Shown: positions 8,131 to 18,037, counted from the first letter of the stretch. The stretch is DNA of 64,000 nucleotides from an uncultured Barnesiella sp. (GCA_944320015.1 CALUFO010000003.1:98114-162113), one strand, 5' to 3'. Numbers and translations are program-made. The notes: a model not told the origin generated them from the letters alone.

Positions 8131-8173
8131 TGATACAAAACACGGATATGCTTCACGAAAACACAGATTTTAT
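8131..8173. promoter_or_regulatory. Direct repeat 2 (putative AraC-family operator)
   Basis: Second copy of the same 43-bp repeat, differing at a few places (CACGGATATG instead of CACAGACATG, and GAAAAC instead of ATATCC). It ends about 33 bases before the -7 box of the AraC gene, where a regulator could activate or block it. Confidence 0.6.
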
Positions 8174-8206
8174 CCATTCCTGTAAGAGAAAGCCGATATT
8201 GTTCCT

Positions 8207-8214
8207 TACCTTTG
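8207..8214 (+). promoter_or_regulatory. -7 box of the AraC-family gene
   Basis: TACCTTTG matches TAnnTTTG. It sits 22 bases before the ATG at 8237, with AAAAGGA as a likely ribosome binding site between. No good TTTG -33 element is seen. Confidence 0.5.
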
Positions 8215-8236
8215 TGACAACAATCAAAAGGACAAT

Positions 8237-9142
8237 ATGGAAAAGACATTATTGAATATAGAAACGGTTACGGAATATGATGACATGCTCGGTGTAGAAA
8301 CCCTGCATCCACAAGTCAGCGTGATAGACCTTTCGAAAGCCAGACCGATGCGCCACATGCGGCATACGTTCAGCTTTTATGTGGTGTTCCTGAAAGACGA
8401 AAAGAACTGCGAACTGGTTTACGGTCGTCAGCGGTACGATTATCAAAAAGGGTCGGTTGTCTGTCTGGCACCGGGTCAGGTCATCGGTATTGAGGACACG
8501 GGCGAGGAGTTCCAGCCACAGGGTTATGCACTATGCTTCCACCCCGATCTTATCCGTGGCACAAACCTCGGACGCAACATCAAGGAATATACGTTCTTCT
8601 CTTACGAAGTGAATGAGGCGTTGCATCTGTCGGAGCGTGAACGCCATACTTTCATAGACTGTCTGATGAAGATACAGGAGGAACTCCAGCACTCCATCGA
8701 CCGCATGAGCAAGCGGTTAATAGCCAACAATATTGAATTGCTTCTCAATTATTGCCTGCGTTTCTACGAACGCCAGTTTATCACAAGGCAGGATGCCAAC
8801 CGTGATATTCTGACCCGCTTCGAGGCATTGCTTGACAGCTATTTCACAGGTAATAATGCCATGCAGAAAGGACTGCCCACTGTAAAGTATTGTGCCGGAG
8901 AACTGTGCCTTTCGTCCAACTATTTCGGTGACTTGATTAAAAAAGAGACCGGAAAGACCGCATTGGACTATATTCAGAATAAAATAATGGGTATCGCCAA
9001 AGAACAATTGCTTATTCCTTCCAATTCTATCAGTCAAATAGCATACGGTCTGGGCTTTCAATATCCGCAACATTTTACTCGGGTGTTCAAGAAAGCGACT
9101 GGTATGACACCTAACGAGTACAGAGGGAATATTGAGGCATGA
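8237..9142 (+). CDS. AraC family transcriptional regulator
   Basis: 301-residue regulator. An N-terminal cupin-like sensor domain (about 20-160) is followed by two C-terminal helix-turn-helix units: YCAGELCLSSNYFGDLIKKE near residue 215 and ISQIAYGLGFQYPQHFTRVF near 265, ending in the classic FKKATGMTPNEYR. It is divergent from the SDR/flavodoxin/hydrolase/SnoaL cassette and very likely controls it through the two direct repeats in between. This gene arrangement occurs in many Bacteroides genomes as accessory cargo (general knowledge). Inducer unknown. Confidence 0.93.
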   Translation: MEKTLLNIETVTEYDDMLGVETLHPQVSVIDLSKARPMRHMRHTFSFYVVFLKDEKNCELVYGRQRYDYQKGSVVCLAPGQVIGIEDTGEEFQPQGYALCFHPDLIRGTNLGRNIKEYTFFSYEVNEALHLSERERHTFIDCLMKIQEELQHSIDRMSKRLIANNIELLLNYCLRFYERQFITRQDANRDILTRFEALLDSYFTGNNAMQKGLPTVKYCAGELCLSSNYFGDLIKKETGKTALDYIQNKIMGIAKEQLLIPSNSISQIAYGLGFQYPQHFTRVFKKATGMTPNEYRGNIEA

Positions 9143-9583
9143 GCTTATTTTGAATTGGCGGAAGGATTACAAGCCGTTTTGGTCATACAAAAACACAAAC
9201 TTGCCACCCTCCCGTTGGCATTGTTTACAACCTCAAACCTCTATCCTTTCTGTGCCGTACAACCGTCCTTCTAACGGATAAGAACAACTTGTCGAACTAC
9301 TCCTTGAACCATTTGCCAATCAGTTTGGCAAGTGCAAGCCTTCACTTGTCTTTCGGGTCTTCACCACTTGTAAAGCCCGCACTTTCAGCTCACCTCCGCC
9401 CAACCTCCGCAATTTCCTTCCAACTACTGAATTCCCCAATTTCTTGTTGCGTTAATCTGCCTAAATTCGTCGATTATTCCATAAATTTTCGCTAAGTTTG
9501 CAAATAGGTTTCCGGCATTCGACTGTCGATACAGAGGAAAGTGCGATGCCGGTATCGCTGTATGGTAATCTTAATGCTTAATC
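9143..9583. other. Gene-free stretch right of the accessory cassette
   Basis: 441 bases without a convincing gene. It contains an inverted repeat TTGCCAA/TTGGCAA (9313-9331) and a TAAGTTTG box (9493-9500) that could be the -7 element of the 9584 gene. The 68-residue frame at 9289-9495 has no features and is not called. The stretch may be the degenerate right end of an acquired segment. Confidence 0.4.
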
Positions 9584-10714
9584 ATGGTGGAAAATATGAC
9601 ACGACCGGCCAACAACCGCTTGGCTTCACTGGATATACTGCGAGGATTCGACTTGTTTTTATTGGTGTTTCTACAACCCGTATTGGCCACGGTGGGCGAG
9701 TGCGTGAATAGTCCTGCCTTGAATACGGTTCTGTATCAATTCGACCATGAGCCGTGGGAGGGATTCCGCTTTTGGGATTTGGTGATGCCGTTATTCCTCT
9801 TTATGACAGGTGTCTCGATGCCGTTTTCTTTCTCGAAATATCGAGGAGTGGAAAACCGCTGGTTTATTTACAAAAAAGTGGCGAAACGGTTTGTTGTCCT
9901 TTTCTTATTGGGAATGGTCGTCCAAGGCAATTTACTGGGGTTGGATCCAAAGCATATTTATCTGTATTCCAACACACTGCAAGCCATTGCCACCGGCTAC
10001 CTCATCGCAGCCCTCATTTTGCTGAACTGCTCTTCGAAATGGCAGATTGGCATCACGGCGCTGTTGCTGCTGGCCTATTGGCTACCCATGACGTTTTTGG
10101 GCGATTTTACCCCAGAGGGAAACTTCGCAGAGAAAGTCGACTGTTCTGTCTTGGGCCGGTTCCGCGACGGAGTCTATTGGAATGACGACGGCACTTGGAG
10201 CTTTTCACCCGGTTATCATTACACATGGATACTGAGCAGCCTGACATTTGGAGTTACCGTCATGTTGGGCGTATTCGCAGGCCGGATCATGAAAGAAGGA
10301 GCCTCCGACCGGCGCAAGGTAGTTCGCCGGTTGTTCCTGATAGGGATAGCCCTCCTTGTAGCGGCTTGGGCATGGAGTTTTCAAATGCCCGTGATCAAAC
10401 ATATCTGGACTTGCAGCATGACACTGCTGTCGGGCGGATATTGTTTTTTGTTGATGGCCTTGTTCTATTATTGGATAGACTATAAAGGACATAGCCGAGG
10501 ATTGAACTGGTTGAAAATATATGGCATGAACTCGATTACCGCCTATATGCTGGGTATGGTCGTTAATTTCCAGTGCGTAGCGGCGTCGGTCAGCTATGGG
10601 TTGGAGCAATACTTAGGCGATTTCTATGCGGTATGGCTCTGTTTTGCAAACTATCTCATCATTTTCTTTATACTCCGGCAATTGTACAAGCGGAACATTT
10701 TCCTCAAAGTATAG
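9584..10714 (+). CDS. DUF5009 / heparan-alpha-glucosaminide N-acetyltransferase-like membrane protein
   Basis: 376-residue integral membrane protein with about ten predicted transmembrane segments. The opening RLASLDILRGFDLFLLVFLQP and the following DLVMPLFLFMTGVSMPFS are the hallmark of the YeiB/NagX/HGSNAT-type acyltransferase group, which moves acetyl groups across a membrane to amino sugars. Length and layout fit. A second ATG at 9596 (MTRPANN) is an equally good start, with GGTGGAA just before it. It stands alone between the AraC cassette and typA. The sugar acceptor is not known. Confidence 0.85.
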   Translation: MVENMTRPANNRLASLDILRGFDLFLLVFLQPVLATVGECVNSPALNTVLYQFDHEPWEGFRFWDLVMPLFLFMTGVSMPFSFSKYRGVENRWFIYKKVAKRFVVLFLLGMVVQGNLLGLDPKHIYLYSNTLQAIATGYLIAALILLNCSSKWQIGITALLLLAYWLPMTFLGDFTPEGNFAEKVDCSVLGRFRDGVYWNDDGTWSFSPGYHYTWILSSLTFGVTVMLGVFAGRIMKEGASDRRKVVRRLFLIGIALLVAAWAWSFQMPVIKHIWTCSMTLLSGGYCFLLMALFYYWIDYKGHSRGLNWLKIYGMNSITAYMLGMVVNFQCVAASVSYGLEQYLGDFYAVWLCFANYLIIFFILRQLYKRNIFLKV

Positions 10715-10820
10715 AGGCTTCGCCCGGTTATGGTCGCGCGGCCGCCGGAAAAGAGTACCCTCCCCTTAGACTCAAAAATATGAAATGCGGGTTAGTGTAT
10801 ATCATTTAAAAAAAATGTAG

Positions 10821-10828
10821 TAACTTTG
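10821..10828 (+). promoter_or_regulatory. -7 box upstream of typA
   Basis: TAACTTTG matches TAnnTTTG and gives a leader of about 75 bases before the ATG at 10910. It also shows that the longer reading frame starting at 10826 would begin inside the promoter. Confidence 0.5.
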
Positions 10829-10909
10829 CACACCAAAAGTGAAGGCATGCGAAGCACCCGGTCGCACGAGCCGGTATCGCCAAGCCATTACACGGTTAAA
10901 ATAGGTTAT

Positions 10910-12706
10910 ATGCAGAAAATCAGGAACATTGCGATCATCGCTCACGTCGACCACGGCAAAACGACTTTGGTAGACAAAATGCTTTTGGCCGGGCACCTTT
11001 TTCGTGAGAACCAGAACTCCGGAGAGTTGATATTGGACAATAATGATTTGGAGCGGGAACGAGGCATCACGATTCTCTCCAAGAATGTTTCTATTCGTTA
11101 CAAAGATTATAAAATCAATATTATAGACACTCCGGGGCACGCCGATTTCGGTGGCGAGGTAGAGCGGGTGCTCAACATGGCCGACGGCTGTCTGCTGCTG
11201 GTCGACGCCTTTGAAGGCCCTATGCCTCAAACTCGTTTCGTATTGCAGAAGGCTATCGAAATGGGATTGAAACCGGTGGTGGTCATCAACAAGGTCGATA
11301 AGCCCAATTGCCGCCCCGACGAAGTGCAGGAAATGGTGCTCGACCTCATGTTTAGCCTCGACGCAACAGAAGAGCAACTCGATTTCCCCACAATATATGG
11401 CTCGGCCAAACAAGGCTGGTTCTCGACCGATTGGCGTAAACCTACCGACAACATCACACCACTGCTCGACGCCATTATCGAGTATATCCCCGCGCCTCAG
11501 TATCTCGAAGGCACCCCCCAAATGTTGATCACCTCACTCGATTATTCGTCTTATGTGGGACGAATAGCGGTGGGACGGGTGCATCGTGGAGAACTGAAAG
11601 AAGGCATGGACGTGGCGTTGTGCAAGAAAGACGGTTCGATTGTAAAACAGCGCATCAAAGAACTCGATGTATTCGAAGGCATGGGACGCACGAAAGTGCA
11701 GTCGGTAGAATCGGGCGACATTTGCGCGCTCATCGGAATTGAAAATTTCGAGATCGGCGACACCATAGCCGACTTGAACGATCCCGAACCGCTGCCGAGA
11801 ATCGCCATCGACGAGCCTACCATGTCGATGTTGTTCACGATAAACGATTCGCCATTCTTTGGGAAAGATGGCAAATATGTCACTTCCCGGCATATCGCCG
11901 ACCGTTTGAAACGGGAACTCGACAAAAACTTAGCCCTGCGGGTAGAGCGCGGCGATACCGACGACGCTTGGACAGTCTATGGCCGTGGTGTGCTGCACTT
12001 GTCGGTCTTGATCGAAACCATGCGCCGCGAAGGATATGAATTGCAAGTGGGACAACCACAAGTCATCGTAAAAGAAATCGACGGTGTGAAATGCGAACCG
12101 GTAGAGCTGCTCACGATCAATTTGCCCGAAGAATATGCCAGCAAGATTATCGACATGGTCACCCGCCGCAAAGGTGAGATGGTATCGATGACTACGCAGA
12201 ACGACCGCATTCACATCGAGTTCCATATCCCCTCGCGCGGCATTATCGGACTGCGCACCAATGTGCTGACAGCTTCGGCCGGCGAAGCCATTATGGCGCA
12301 CCGTTTCTTGGAATATCAGCCGTGGAAAGGCGACATCGACCGTCGCACCAACGGTTCGCTCATCGCTATGGAAGCAGGCACGGCCTATGCCTATGCCATC
12401 GACAAATTGCAAGACCGGGGACGATTCTTCATCTTCCCGCAAGAAGAAGTATATGCCGGTCAGGTAGTAGGCGAAAATGCCAAAGACAACGATATTGTGG
12501 TGAACGTAACCAAATCGAAGAAGCTAACCAACATGCGCGCCTCGGGCGCCGACGACAAAGCCCGTATCGTCCCCCCCGTCATATTCAGCTTGGAAGAAGC
12601 CCTCGAATACATCAAAGAGGACGAATATGTAGAGGTGACCCCCCACCACTTGCGCCTGCGCAAAATCATTCTGGACGAGACCGAGCGAAAACGGGCCAAC
12701 CGATAA
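10910..12706 (+). CDS. typA: Translational GTPase TypA/BipA
   Basis: 598-residue ribosome-associated GTPase of the EF-G class, involved in ribosome assembly and stress or cold adaptation. The G motifs are all visible: AHVDHGKTT (11-19), the RGITI effector loop, [11 protein letters not shown] (G3) and NKVDK (G4). Further on are the EF-G-like domains III and V ([17 protein letters not shown]) and the BipA-specific C-terminal domain ([13 protein letters not shown]). The start at 10910 ([16 protein letters not shown]) is chosen because the family begins here and because the -7 box lies upstream. Length is typical. Confidence 0.97.
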   Translation: MQKIRNIAIIAHVDHGKTTLVDKMLLAGHLFRENQNSGELILDNNDLERERGITILSKNVSIRYKDYKINIIDTPGHADFGGEVERVLNMADGCLLLVDAFEGPMPQTRFVLQKAIEMGLKPVVVINKVDKPNCRPDEVQEMVLDLMFSLDATEEQLDFPTIYGSAKQGWFSTDWRKPTDNITPLLDAIIEYIPAPQYLEGTPQMLITSLDYSSYVGRIAVGRVHRGELKEGMDVALCKKDGSIVKQRIKELDVFEGMGRTKVQSVESGDICALIGIENFEIGDTIADLNDPEPLPRIAIDEPTMSMLFTINDSPFFGKDGKYVTSRHIADRLKRELDKNLALRVERGDTDDAWTVYGRGVLHLSVLIETMRREGYELQVGQPQVIVKEIDGVKCEPVELLTINLPEEYASKIIDMVTRRKGEMVSMTTQNDRIHIEFHIPSRGIIGLRTNVLTASAGEAIMAHRFLEYQPWKGDIDRRTNGSLIAMEAGTAYAYAIDKLQDRGRFFIFPQEEVYAGQVVGENAKDNDIVVNVTKSKKLTNMRASGADDKARIVPPVIFSLEEALEYIKEDEYVEVTPHHLRLRKIILDETERKRANR

Positions 12707-12728
12707 TCGCACAATCGAGACCATATAA

Positions 12729-12768
12729 ACGTTTCCCCCAGCGCAATAAATCGCATTGGGGGAAACGT
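12729..12768. terminator. Hairpin after typA
   Basis: ACGTTTCCCCCA...TGGGGGAAACGT, a perfect 12-bp stem with a 16-base loop, 23 bases after the typA stop. It lacks a strong T-run but is the only candidate terminator. The rest of 12769-13003 holds no gene; it has one weak CCTCC/GGAGG palindrome near 12870. Confidence 0.6.
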
Positions 12769-13003
12769 CGTGTTATATAGACCGCTATATCTCGCATTCA
12801 ATACTTCCACTCATAAGCTCCTCCCCGTCCCAGCACCGACCGGAGGTGAAGTGCAACGACTATCCTCCTCCATTGCGACAATATAGGAGGGGGAGCACCA
12901 TCGACACAAAGGTTAAAGCCAATGAGTGGAAATTGAAGAATTATGAGTTGAAAAATGAAAGATTTCAACCCCTTGCCTACGGCACTCCCCCGGTCTTAAC
13001 GGT

Positions 13004-13708
13004 TCAATCTTGGAGCAACACCTTGTCGATAACCGGTTTGACCAACGACTCCATTACACCGTATCCCTGTGAATTGGGGTGTACTCCGTCATTGGTGTAC
13101 TGCGGCTGTTGTGCCCCGTCGGCAAGACGAACCATATGGGCATAATAATCAACATAAGGTATATTATGCTCCCGGGCATAGGCTTGCAGCCGGCTATTCA
13201 AAGCGACTATTTTCGGAGTGGCGTCTTTTATGGCCGCATTCCAGCTGAAACTCGCACTGGGCAACGTCGCCGTGAGAATCACTTTTATCCCGTTGGCTTG
13301 CGCCAATTCAATCATCGAAACGATATTTCCGAAAGAATAATCTTCATTATACGCCCCGGCATTCTCGGCAATATCGTTCGTAGCGGCATTGATTACGACA
13401 ACCTCGGGCGAAAGCTCGATCACATCTTCCCGAAAACGCAACAACATCTGATACGAAGTCTGCCCGCCTATTCCCCGGCCGATATATCCATTCCGGTCGA
13501 AAAAGTCGGGGTGCTGGTTTTTCCACCCTTCCGTGATGGAGTTCCCGATGAACACTACCCGCCCAGAGACTCTCATATCGGTACGCAATGAATCGTTTTG
13601 CGATTTATAATACTTGAAATTCGCCCAATTTTGAGCATTATCTTGCGACTTCACGCACAAGATGCCAGCGCAAAAAAACGACAACACAAACAACAATATT
13701 TTTCTCAT
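13004..13708 (-). CDS. Exported SGNH/GDSL-family hydrolase
   Basis: About 234-residue exported esterase-type hydrolase. A signal peptide (MRKILLFVLSFFCAGILCVKSQ) precedes a flavodoxin-like SGNH domain. Block I is GNSITEGW (catalytic Ser), block II the Gly in GIGGQTS, block III NAATND (Asn) and block V DGVHPN (Asp and His), so all four catalytic residues are present. Such proteins remove acyl groups from sugars or act on lipids. It is the last gene of the PUL, 29 bases after the GH101-like gene, which suggests deacylation of the PUL substrate. The start at 13708 gives the clean signal peptide; an upstream ATG at 13720 would add MCRA. Confidence 0.9.
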   Translation of the reverse strand: MRKILLFVLSFFCAGILCVKSQDNAQNWANFKYYKSQNDSLRTDMRVSGRVVFIGNSITEGWKNQHPDFFDRNGYIGRGIGGQTSYQMLLRFREDVIELSPEVVVINAATNDIAENAGAYNEDYSFGNIVSMIELAQANGIKVILTATLPSASFSWNAAIKDATPKIVALNSRLQAYAREHNIPYVDYYAHMVRLADGAQQPQYTNDGVHPNSQGYGVMESLVKPVIDKVLLQD

Positions 13709-13737
13709 CGCTCTACACATTATTAGTTATAGTTAGA

Positions 13738-15696
13738 TCAATCAAAGAAAACCGCGCTGCATACCGGATAATCGGGATTACCATAATGGTCATAGAAAAA
13801 GCGGGTAAGACGGAATTGAACATGGCCCGTCACCTCGAACGACAAGTAGGCACCCTCTTCAAAATTATTGAGAAGGTACGAAGCCAATATCCTTTTGGTA
13901 TTGACATCGATCACATCGACCACCTCTTGACAATTCTTTTTCCCATAATCGGCACAGTACAACGACACTTTCGTAGGCTCTTCCACGGCGACATCGATCA
14001 ACTGATGCAAAACCGAAGTCCGCACCGCCTCTATACGTCCTCTTCCCTTAGGGTATCGCAGGGCTACCGGGCGAGCGCTGTTCGCCTCCAATATTTTCAA
14101 GGAATCGCCCTCGTAAAAAAGTTTATGTGATGAATCCAAGCGGGACGAATGGCCGAATATATCGTAGCCTTCACGGCCATACCGACCTTTCCAGTCGCCT
14201 TGTGTCTTGTCGTCCCTCCCCACAAAGGCAGCCGTTCCCGACGGGGGATTGGAATAAATTGTCGAACGGTCGGTCATATCGGTTCCTGCCGGGACGATAA
14301 TCAGGGCTTTATCGGGCTCTTGCAAGAGATAAATTTGGTTATCATTCACCGCCTTGTCACGCTCGAGCAAACTCAGACCGGTAAAATCATCGTTAAACGT
14401 ATAAATATCGACCGCCTTCACACCTTCCCATTCCCTCGGGAAATGCCATATCCCTTCCCGGCCTTTCACCGAATAGGCCATAATCTCGGGGTGGTTGACC
14501 CAAAATACAGGGATAAACACATCGTGCCCCTCTTTCATCAAATGCCCGTCGCGGTACAGCCGGTGCACATTATCGCTGTCCCATTTGCTGACTACATTGT
14601 CCGACAATGTCAACGTGATTCCCAAAGGTGGCTCGGTCTCATATTTCAACCGCAATAACCGATTCAAATAAAAATAAACATAAGTGTGATGCGAAAGTTC
14701 CCTCGCCACTTTGAACGGAGCCCTTTGGAACTGTATATCTTCCAACTGCACACTGGCCCCAAAGACTTGGAACCTCCGTTTTGTCAAATCGATTTGTCCT
14801 CCATACAGCTCGTCGTGAGTCCCGTCCCGGCCGCCGCAAGCGATATACGGAGCAACCTCCATCTGATTGATATTCAGCGAAGCCCACCAATCCCAGGTAA
14901 CACCCAAGGAACACACGCCATACAGATTGGTATCGGCATACTCCCCTATCAACTGAATACCATAGGCAGTCTTCAAATATTCAGCAGCCTTCTTTATGGC
15001 CGATATTTGGTCCTCTCTCGTCACATAGTGGCACAAACTGGGCGGGTACTGGGTTTCATTGTCGAAATACAGCACACCCGTCTCCTTAACCAAAGGAACC
15101 TGCTCTATAAACGCATCGATACGTTGCTTAGTCACACCTGCGTTCCACTCGTTCACCATATTGACAAAATAACTTTGCCGTCCCCACCAGACATCGCCTT
15201 TCAGCAAAGTGCCATCGGCGTTTCTACACAGCAAGTCTTTCTCTACATACATGTCCCACATGGGCGAATCTTCATAAGCATCGAACGGATTCACATGGAA
15301 CGTACAAGTCGTGTTATACTTTTTAGCCTCTTCCATCAACCACAATAAAGCGTCTTTTCCTTTCAACCCGCCGGGAGCGTACAGTGTCGAATCGACAGGC
15401 ATCCACCACGGATAGGTATGATCGTGGCCACCCTGTTGGAACCCGCCTAATATCGCTACTTTGGGCAATCCCCGGGAAATACAGTCGATTTGCTGCAAGT
15501 ATTTGGCGACGGCGCCCAAATCCAAATTATGATGATCGTCCTCCAACGCACACCGCAACATGATTTTGAACGTCAACGTTTGCGACAAATCCCGCTTATA
15601 CGGATATAACGGATATTGATAATCCAGTCCCAACGCATGCGAAGGGAAAGACGACATTAACAATAAAAATGCCAAGAATGCTTTTATAAACTTCAT
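13738..15696 (-). CDS. Exported GH101-like glycoside hydrolase, paralogue A
   Basis: 652-residue protein with a signal peptide (cut near SHALG, residue 22). The TIM-barrel part shows landmarks seen in GH101 endo-alpha-N-acetylgalactosaminidases and relatives: LGGFQQGGHDHTYPWW (83-98, compare GYQSEGHDSGH), TFHVNPFDAYEDS (132-144, compare HVN-S-E-YPE), VLYFDN with candidate nucleophile D212 (compare IYVDVWG) and LIGEYAD with candidate acid/base E252 (compare EWG). The C-terminal 130 residues look like a beta-sandwich, ending FRLTRFFYDHYGNPDYP. No type IX tail is present. It is about two-thirds identical to the upstream neighbour by eye and is separated from it by 34 bases. The GH101 link is inferred from motifs only. 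Confidence 0.72.
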   Translation of the reverse strand: MKFIKAFLAFLLLMSSFPSHALGLDYQYPLYPYKRDLSQTLTFKIMLRCALEDDHHNLDLGAVAKYLQQIDCISRGLPKVAILGGFQQGGHDHTYPWWMPVDSTLYAPGGLKGKDALLWLMEEAKKYNTTCTFHVNPFDAYEDSPMWDMYVEKDLLCRNADGTLLKGDVWWGRQSYFVNMVNEWNAGVTKQRIDAFIEQVPLVKETGVLYFDNETQYPPSLCHYVTREDQISAIKKAAEYLKTAYGIQLIGEYADTNLYGVCSLGVTWDWWASLNINQMEVAPYIACGGRDGTHDELYGGQIDLTKRRFQVFGASVQLEDIQFQRAPFKVARELSHHTYVYFYLNRLLRLKYETEPPLGITLTLSDNVVSKWDSDNVHRLYRDGHLMKEGHDVFIPVFWVNHPEIMAYSVKGREGIWHFPREWEGVKAVDIYTFNDDFTGLSLLERDKAVNDNQIYLLQEPDKALIIVPAGTDMTDRSTIYSNPPSGTAAFVGRDDKTQGDWKGRYGREGYDIFGHSSRLDSSHKLFYEGDSLKILEANSARPVALRYPKGRGRIEAVRTSVLHQLIDVAVEEPTKVSLYCADYGKKNCQEVVDVIDVNTKRILASYLLNNFEEGAYLSFEVTGHVQFRLTRFFYDHYGNPDYPVCSAVFFD

Positions 15697-15730
15697 GTTG
15701 TTTTTCTATCTATTACATTACAACTACCTG

Positions 15731-17995
15731 TTATCTACACACAATTTTCTTTTTCAAAGTATGGCGATCGGTCACCAACGAGACGATACAGATTCCGCTC
15801 GGAATCCCCAAGTCGCCCTTTTGCAACGAAAGCCCCACTTTTTGGTTAACCACATCAACCGTCTGGTCATACAACAGACTTCCGGTCATCGAATATATTT
15901 GTATACGGGCCTGCCGGGAATCAAAGACATCGGCCTCTATCGTCAAATTGTCCCGAAATACCGACGGATAGCATCTCAAATTGTCGTTCTCACGAGTTAT
16001 ATTTTCTTGCCCCGAGACACCCTCTTCGTCGATAAACACACCACTGTATACCGGATAATCGGGATTGCCGTAGCCATCGTAAAAGAAGCGGGTGAGCCTG
16101 AACTGCACATGACCGTCCACGTTATATTTCAAATATATTCCCGATTGGAACGAATTGATCAAATTCGAGTGCAACACCCGTTTGGTCGTTGCGTCGATAA
16201 CGTCCACGACCATTTGACAATCCCTGCTCTTATAATCGGCAAAATATAGCGAAACCATTCTTTTCTCGTCCGTTTGCACATCGATGATTTGGTGCAGCTT
16301 CGAGGTACGCACCGCCTCTATCCTATCTCCGTCGGCCTCATCGGGATTTTGCAAAGCCTCCCGACGGGAACTGCCAACATCGTAAATATCGAGGTCGTCG
16401 CCTATATATTCCAGCACAACCCCTTCGGGCAATGAACTCGATGCGCCGAAGACATCATAGCCCAGACTGCCATAGGTCTCCTTCCAATCGCCTTGTGTCG
16501 CCCGGTCTTCTCCCAAGAACTCTACCTCGCCCGAAGCCGGATTGTCATAAATGGTGCCATCGTGCACATCGGTTCCCGCCGGAACCAATATCCGGGCTAC
16601 GCCAGCGGCAAGAGTCAAATCGATTTGATTATCTGTGATAGCGACGTTCGACTCTTTCAATTCCACGTCGTAATACGAAGAATTAAACTCATATATATCG
16701 ACCGATTTCACGTCCTTCCATTCTCTCGGCAAAGTCCATTTGCCTTGCCGCCCTTGATATGAATAGGCCATAATTTCAAGATGGTTGACCCAATATACCG
16801 GGATAAACACATCGTAATCTTCCTTCATGAGATTACCGTCTCTATACAACCGATGCACATTATCGGCTTCCCAACGGCTCTCCACGTTGTCCGACAACGA
16901 AAGTGTCATTTCATATCCGCTGCCATTCGTCAAATTTTGACGCAGCAACCTGTTCATATAAAAATACGGCAGCGTGTGGTGAGTGAATTCCCTCACCACC
17001 TTCGACACATCTTGTTGAAATTGAATGTCTTCCAGTTGCAAGCTCGATCCAAAAACCTGCAATCGGCGCTTGCTTATATCACTGTACTCTCCCAATAAAT
17101 CGTCGTGGCACAAATTGCGACCGCCACAAGCAATATAAGCCGGGACTTCCATTTGATTGATATTCAGCGAGGCGTTCCAATCCCATGTAACCCCCTGACA
17201 ATCGAATCCATACAAATTCACATCGGCATACTCGCCTATCAATTGTATGTCGTACTCTTCTTTCAGATACTCGGCAGCCTTCTTTATCGCCGTAATTTGG
17301 TCGGCACGGGTAACCCTGTGCTTGGGGCTGGCAGGGTACTGCGTCAAGTTATCGAAATACAACACACCCGTTTCTTTCACCAACGGAAGTTCTTCGAGAA
17401 ACTCGTCGATGCGTTGTTTCGTCACCCCGGCGTTCCACTCGTTCACCATATTGACGAAATAACTCTGACGTCCCCACCAGACATCGCCTTCCACCAAGGA
17501 ACCATCAGTGTTTCTGCACAGCAAATCATTCTCTTCATAGAAACTCCATTTCTCGGAATCCATATAGGCGTCGAACGGATTCACATGGAACGTACAAGTC
17601 GTGTTATATTTTTTGGCCTCTTCCATCAGCCAAACCAAAGCCTCTTTCCCTTTCCGGCGACCCGGGGCGGTAAAACTTTCGTCTATCGGAGCCCACCATG
17701 GATAAGTGTGATCATGCCCGTCTTTCTGGAATCCTCCTAATATCACCACTTTCGGGATTCCTCTTGTGATACAGTCTATCTGCCTCAAATAATTAAGAAC
17801 CAACGCCATGTCCAAATTTGAGGTTTGCTCGGGGAGCGCACAACGCAACATCACTTTGAACGTCAATGTCTGGGACAAATCCCGAGAATAAGGATACAAT
17901 GGATAGGTATAAGTCAACCCCGCCGCATTGGTCTGCGAAAAAATCAAGGAGAGGCCAACCAGAGAACCCCATATAACAGATTTCAATTTATTCAT
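15731..17995 (-). CDS. Exported GH101-like glycoside hydrolase, paralogue B, with type IX secretion-like tail
   Basis: 754-residue protein, the closest relative of the next gene downstream. It shares the signal peptide, the barrel motifs (LGGFQKDGHDHTYPWW, TFHVNPFDAYMDS, candidate nucleophile D215 in VLYFDN, candidate acid/base E255 in IGEYAD) and the C-terminal beta-sandwich. It differs by about 85 extra residues at the end (LRCYPSVFRDNLTIE...IYSMTGSLLYDQ...LKKKIVCR), which have the form of a type IX secretion sorting domain (YPSxFxxxLxI, then a Met/Leu-Ser-G turn and a basic end). So this copy may be surface-exposed or secreted while its twin stays in the periplasm. It lies 95 bases after the beta-helix gene. 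Confidence 0.75.
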   Translation of the reverse strand: MNKLKSVIWGSLVGLSLIFSQTNAAGLTYTYPLYPYSRDLSQTLTFKVMLRCALPEQTSNLDMALVLNYLRQIDCITRGIPKVVILGGFQKDGHDHTYPWWAPIDESFTAPGRRKGKEALVWLMEEAKKYNTTCTFHVNPFDAYMDSEKWSFYEENDLLCRNTDGSLVEGDVWWGRQSYFVNMVNEWNAGVTKQRIDEFLEELPLVKETGVLYFDNLTQYPASPKHRVTRADQITAIKKAAEYLKEEYDIQLIGEYADVNLYGFDCQGVTWDWNASLNINQMEVPAYIACGGRNLCHDDLLGEYSDISKRRLQVFGSSLQLEDIQFQQDVSKVVREFTHHTLPYFYMNRLLRQNLTNGSGYEMTLSLSDNVESRWEADNVHRLYRDGNLMKEDYDVFIPVYWVNHLEIMAYSYQGRQGKWTLPREWKDVKSVDIYEFNSSYYDVELKESNVAITDNQIDLTLAAGVARILVPAGTDVHDGTIYDNPASGEVEFLGEDRATQGDWKETYGSLGYDVFGASSSLPEGVVLEYIGDDLDIYDVGSSRREALQNPDEADGDRIEAVRTSKLHQIIDVQTDEKRMVSLYFADYKSRDCQMVVDVIDATTKRVLHSNLINSFQSGIYLKYNVDGHVQFRLTRFFYDGYGNPDYPVYSGVFIDEEGVSGQENITRENDNLRCYPSVFRDNLTIEADVFDSRQARIQIYSMTGSLLYDQTVDVVNQKVGLSLQKGDLGIPSGICIVSLVTDRHTLKKKIVCR

Positions 17996-18037
17996 GATTA
18001 CACTCTTTTTCCTAAATAATCAAACGTTTCATAAAAT

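Noticed and set aside
9289..9495. 68-residue open frame
   Set aside because: Ser/Leu-rich, no homology I recognise, lies in a gene-free AT-rich stretch.
10826..10909. 28-residue N-terminal extension of TypA
   Set aside because: Starts inside the TAACTTTG promoter box and is not part of the family.
12756..13145. 129-residue open frame after typA
   Set aside because: Overlaps the end of the SGNH gene antisense and has no features.
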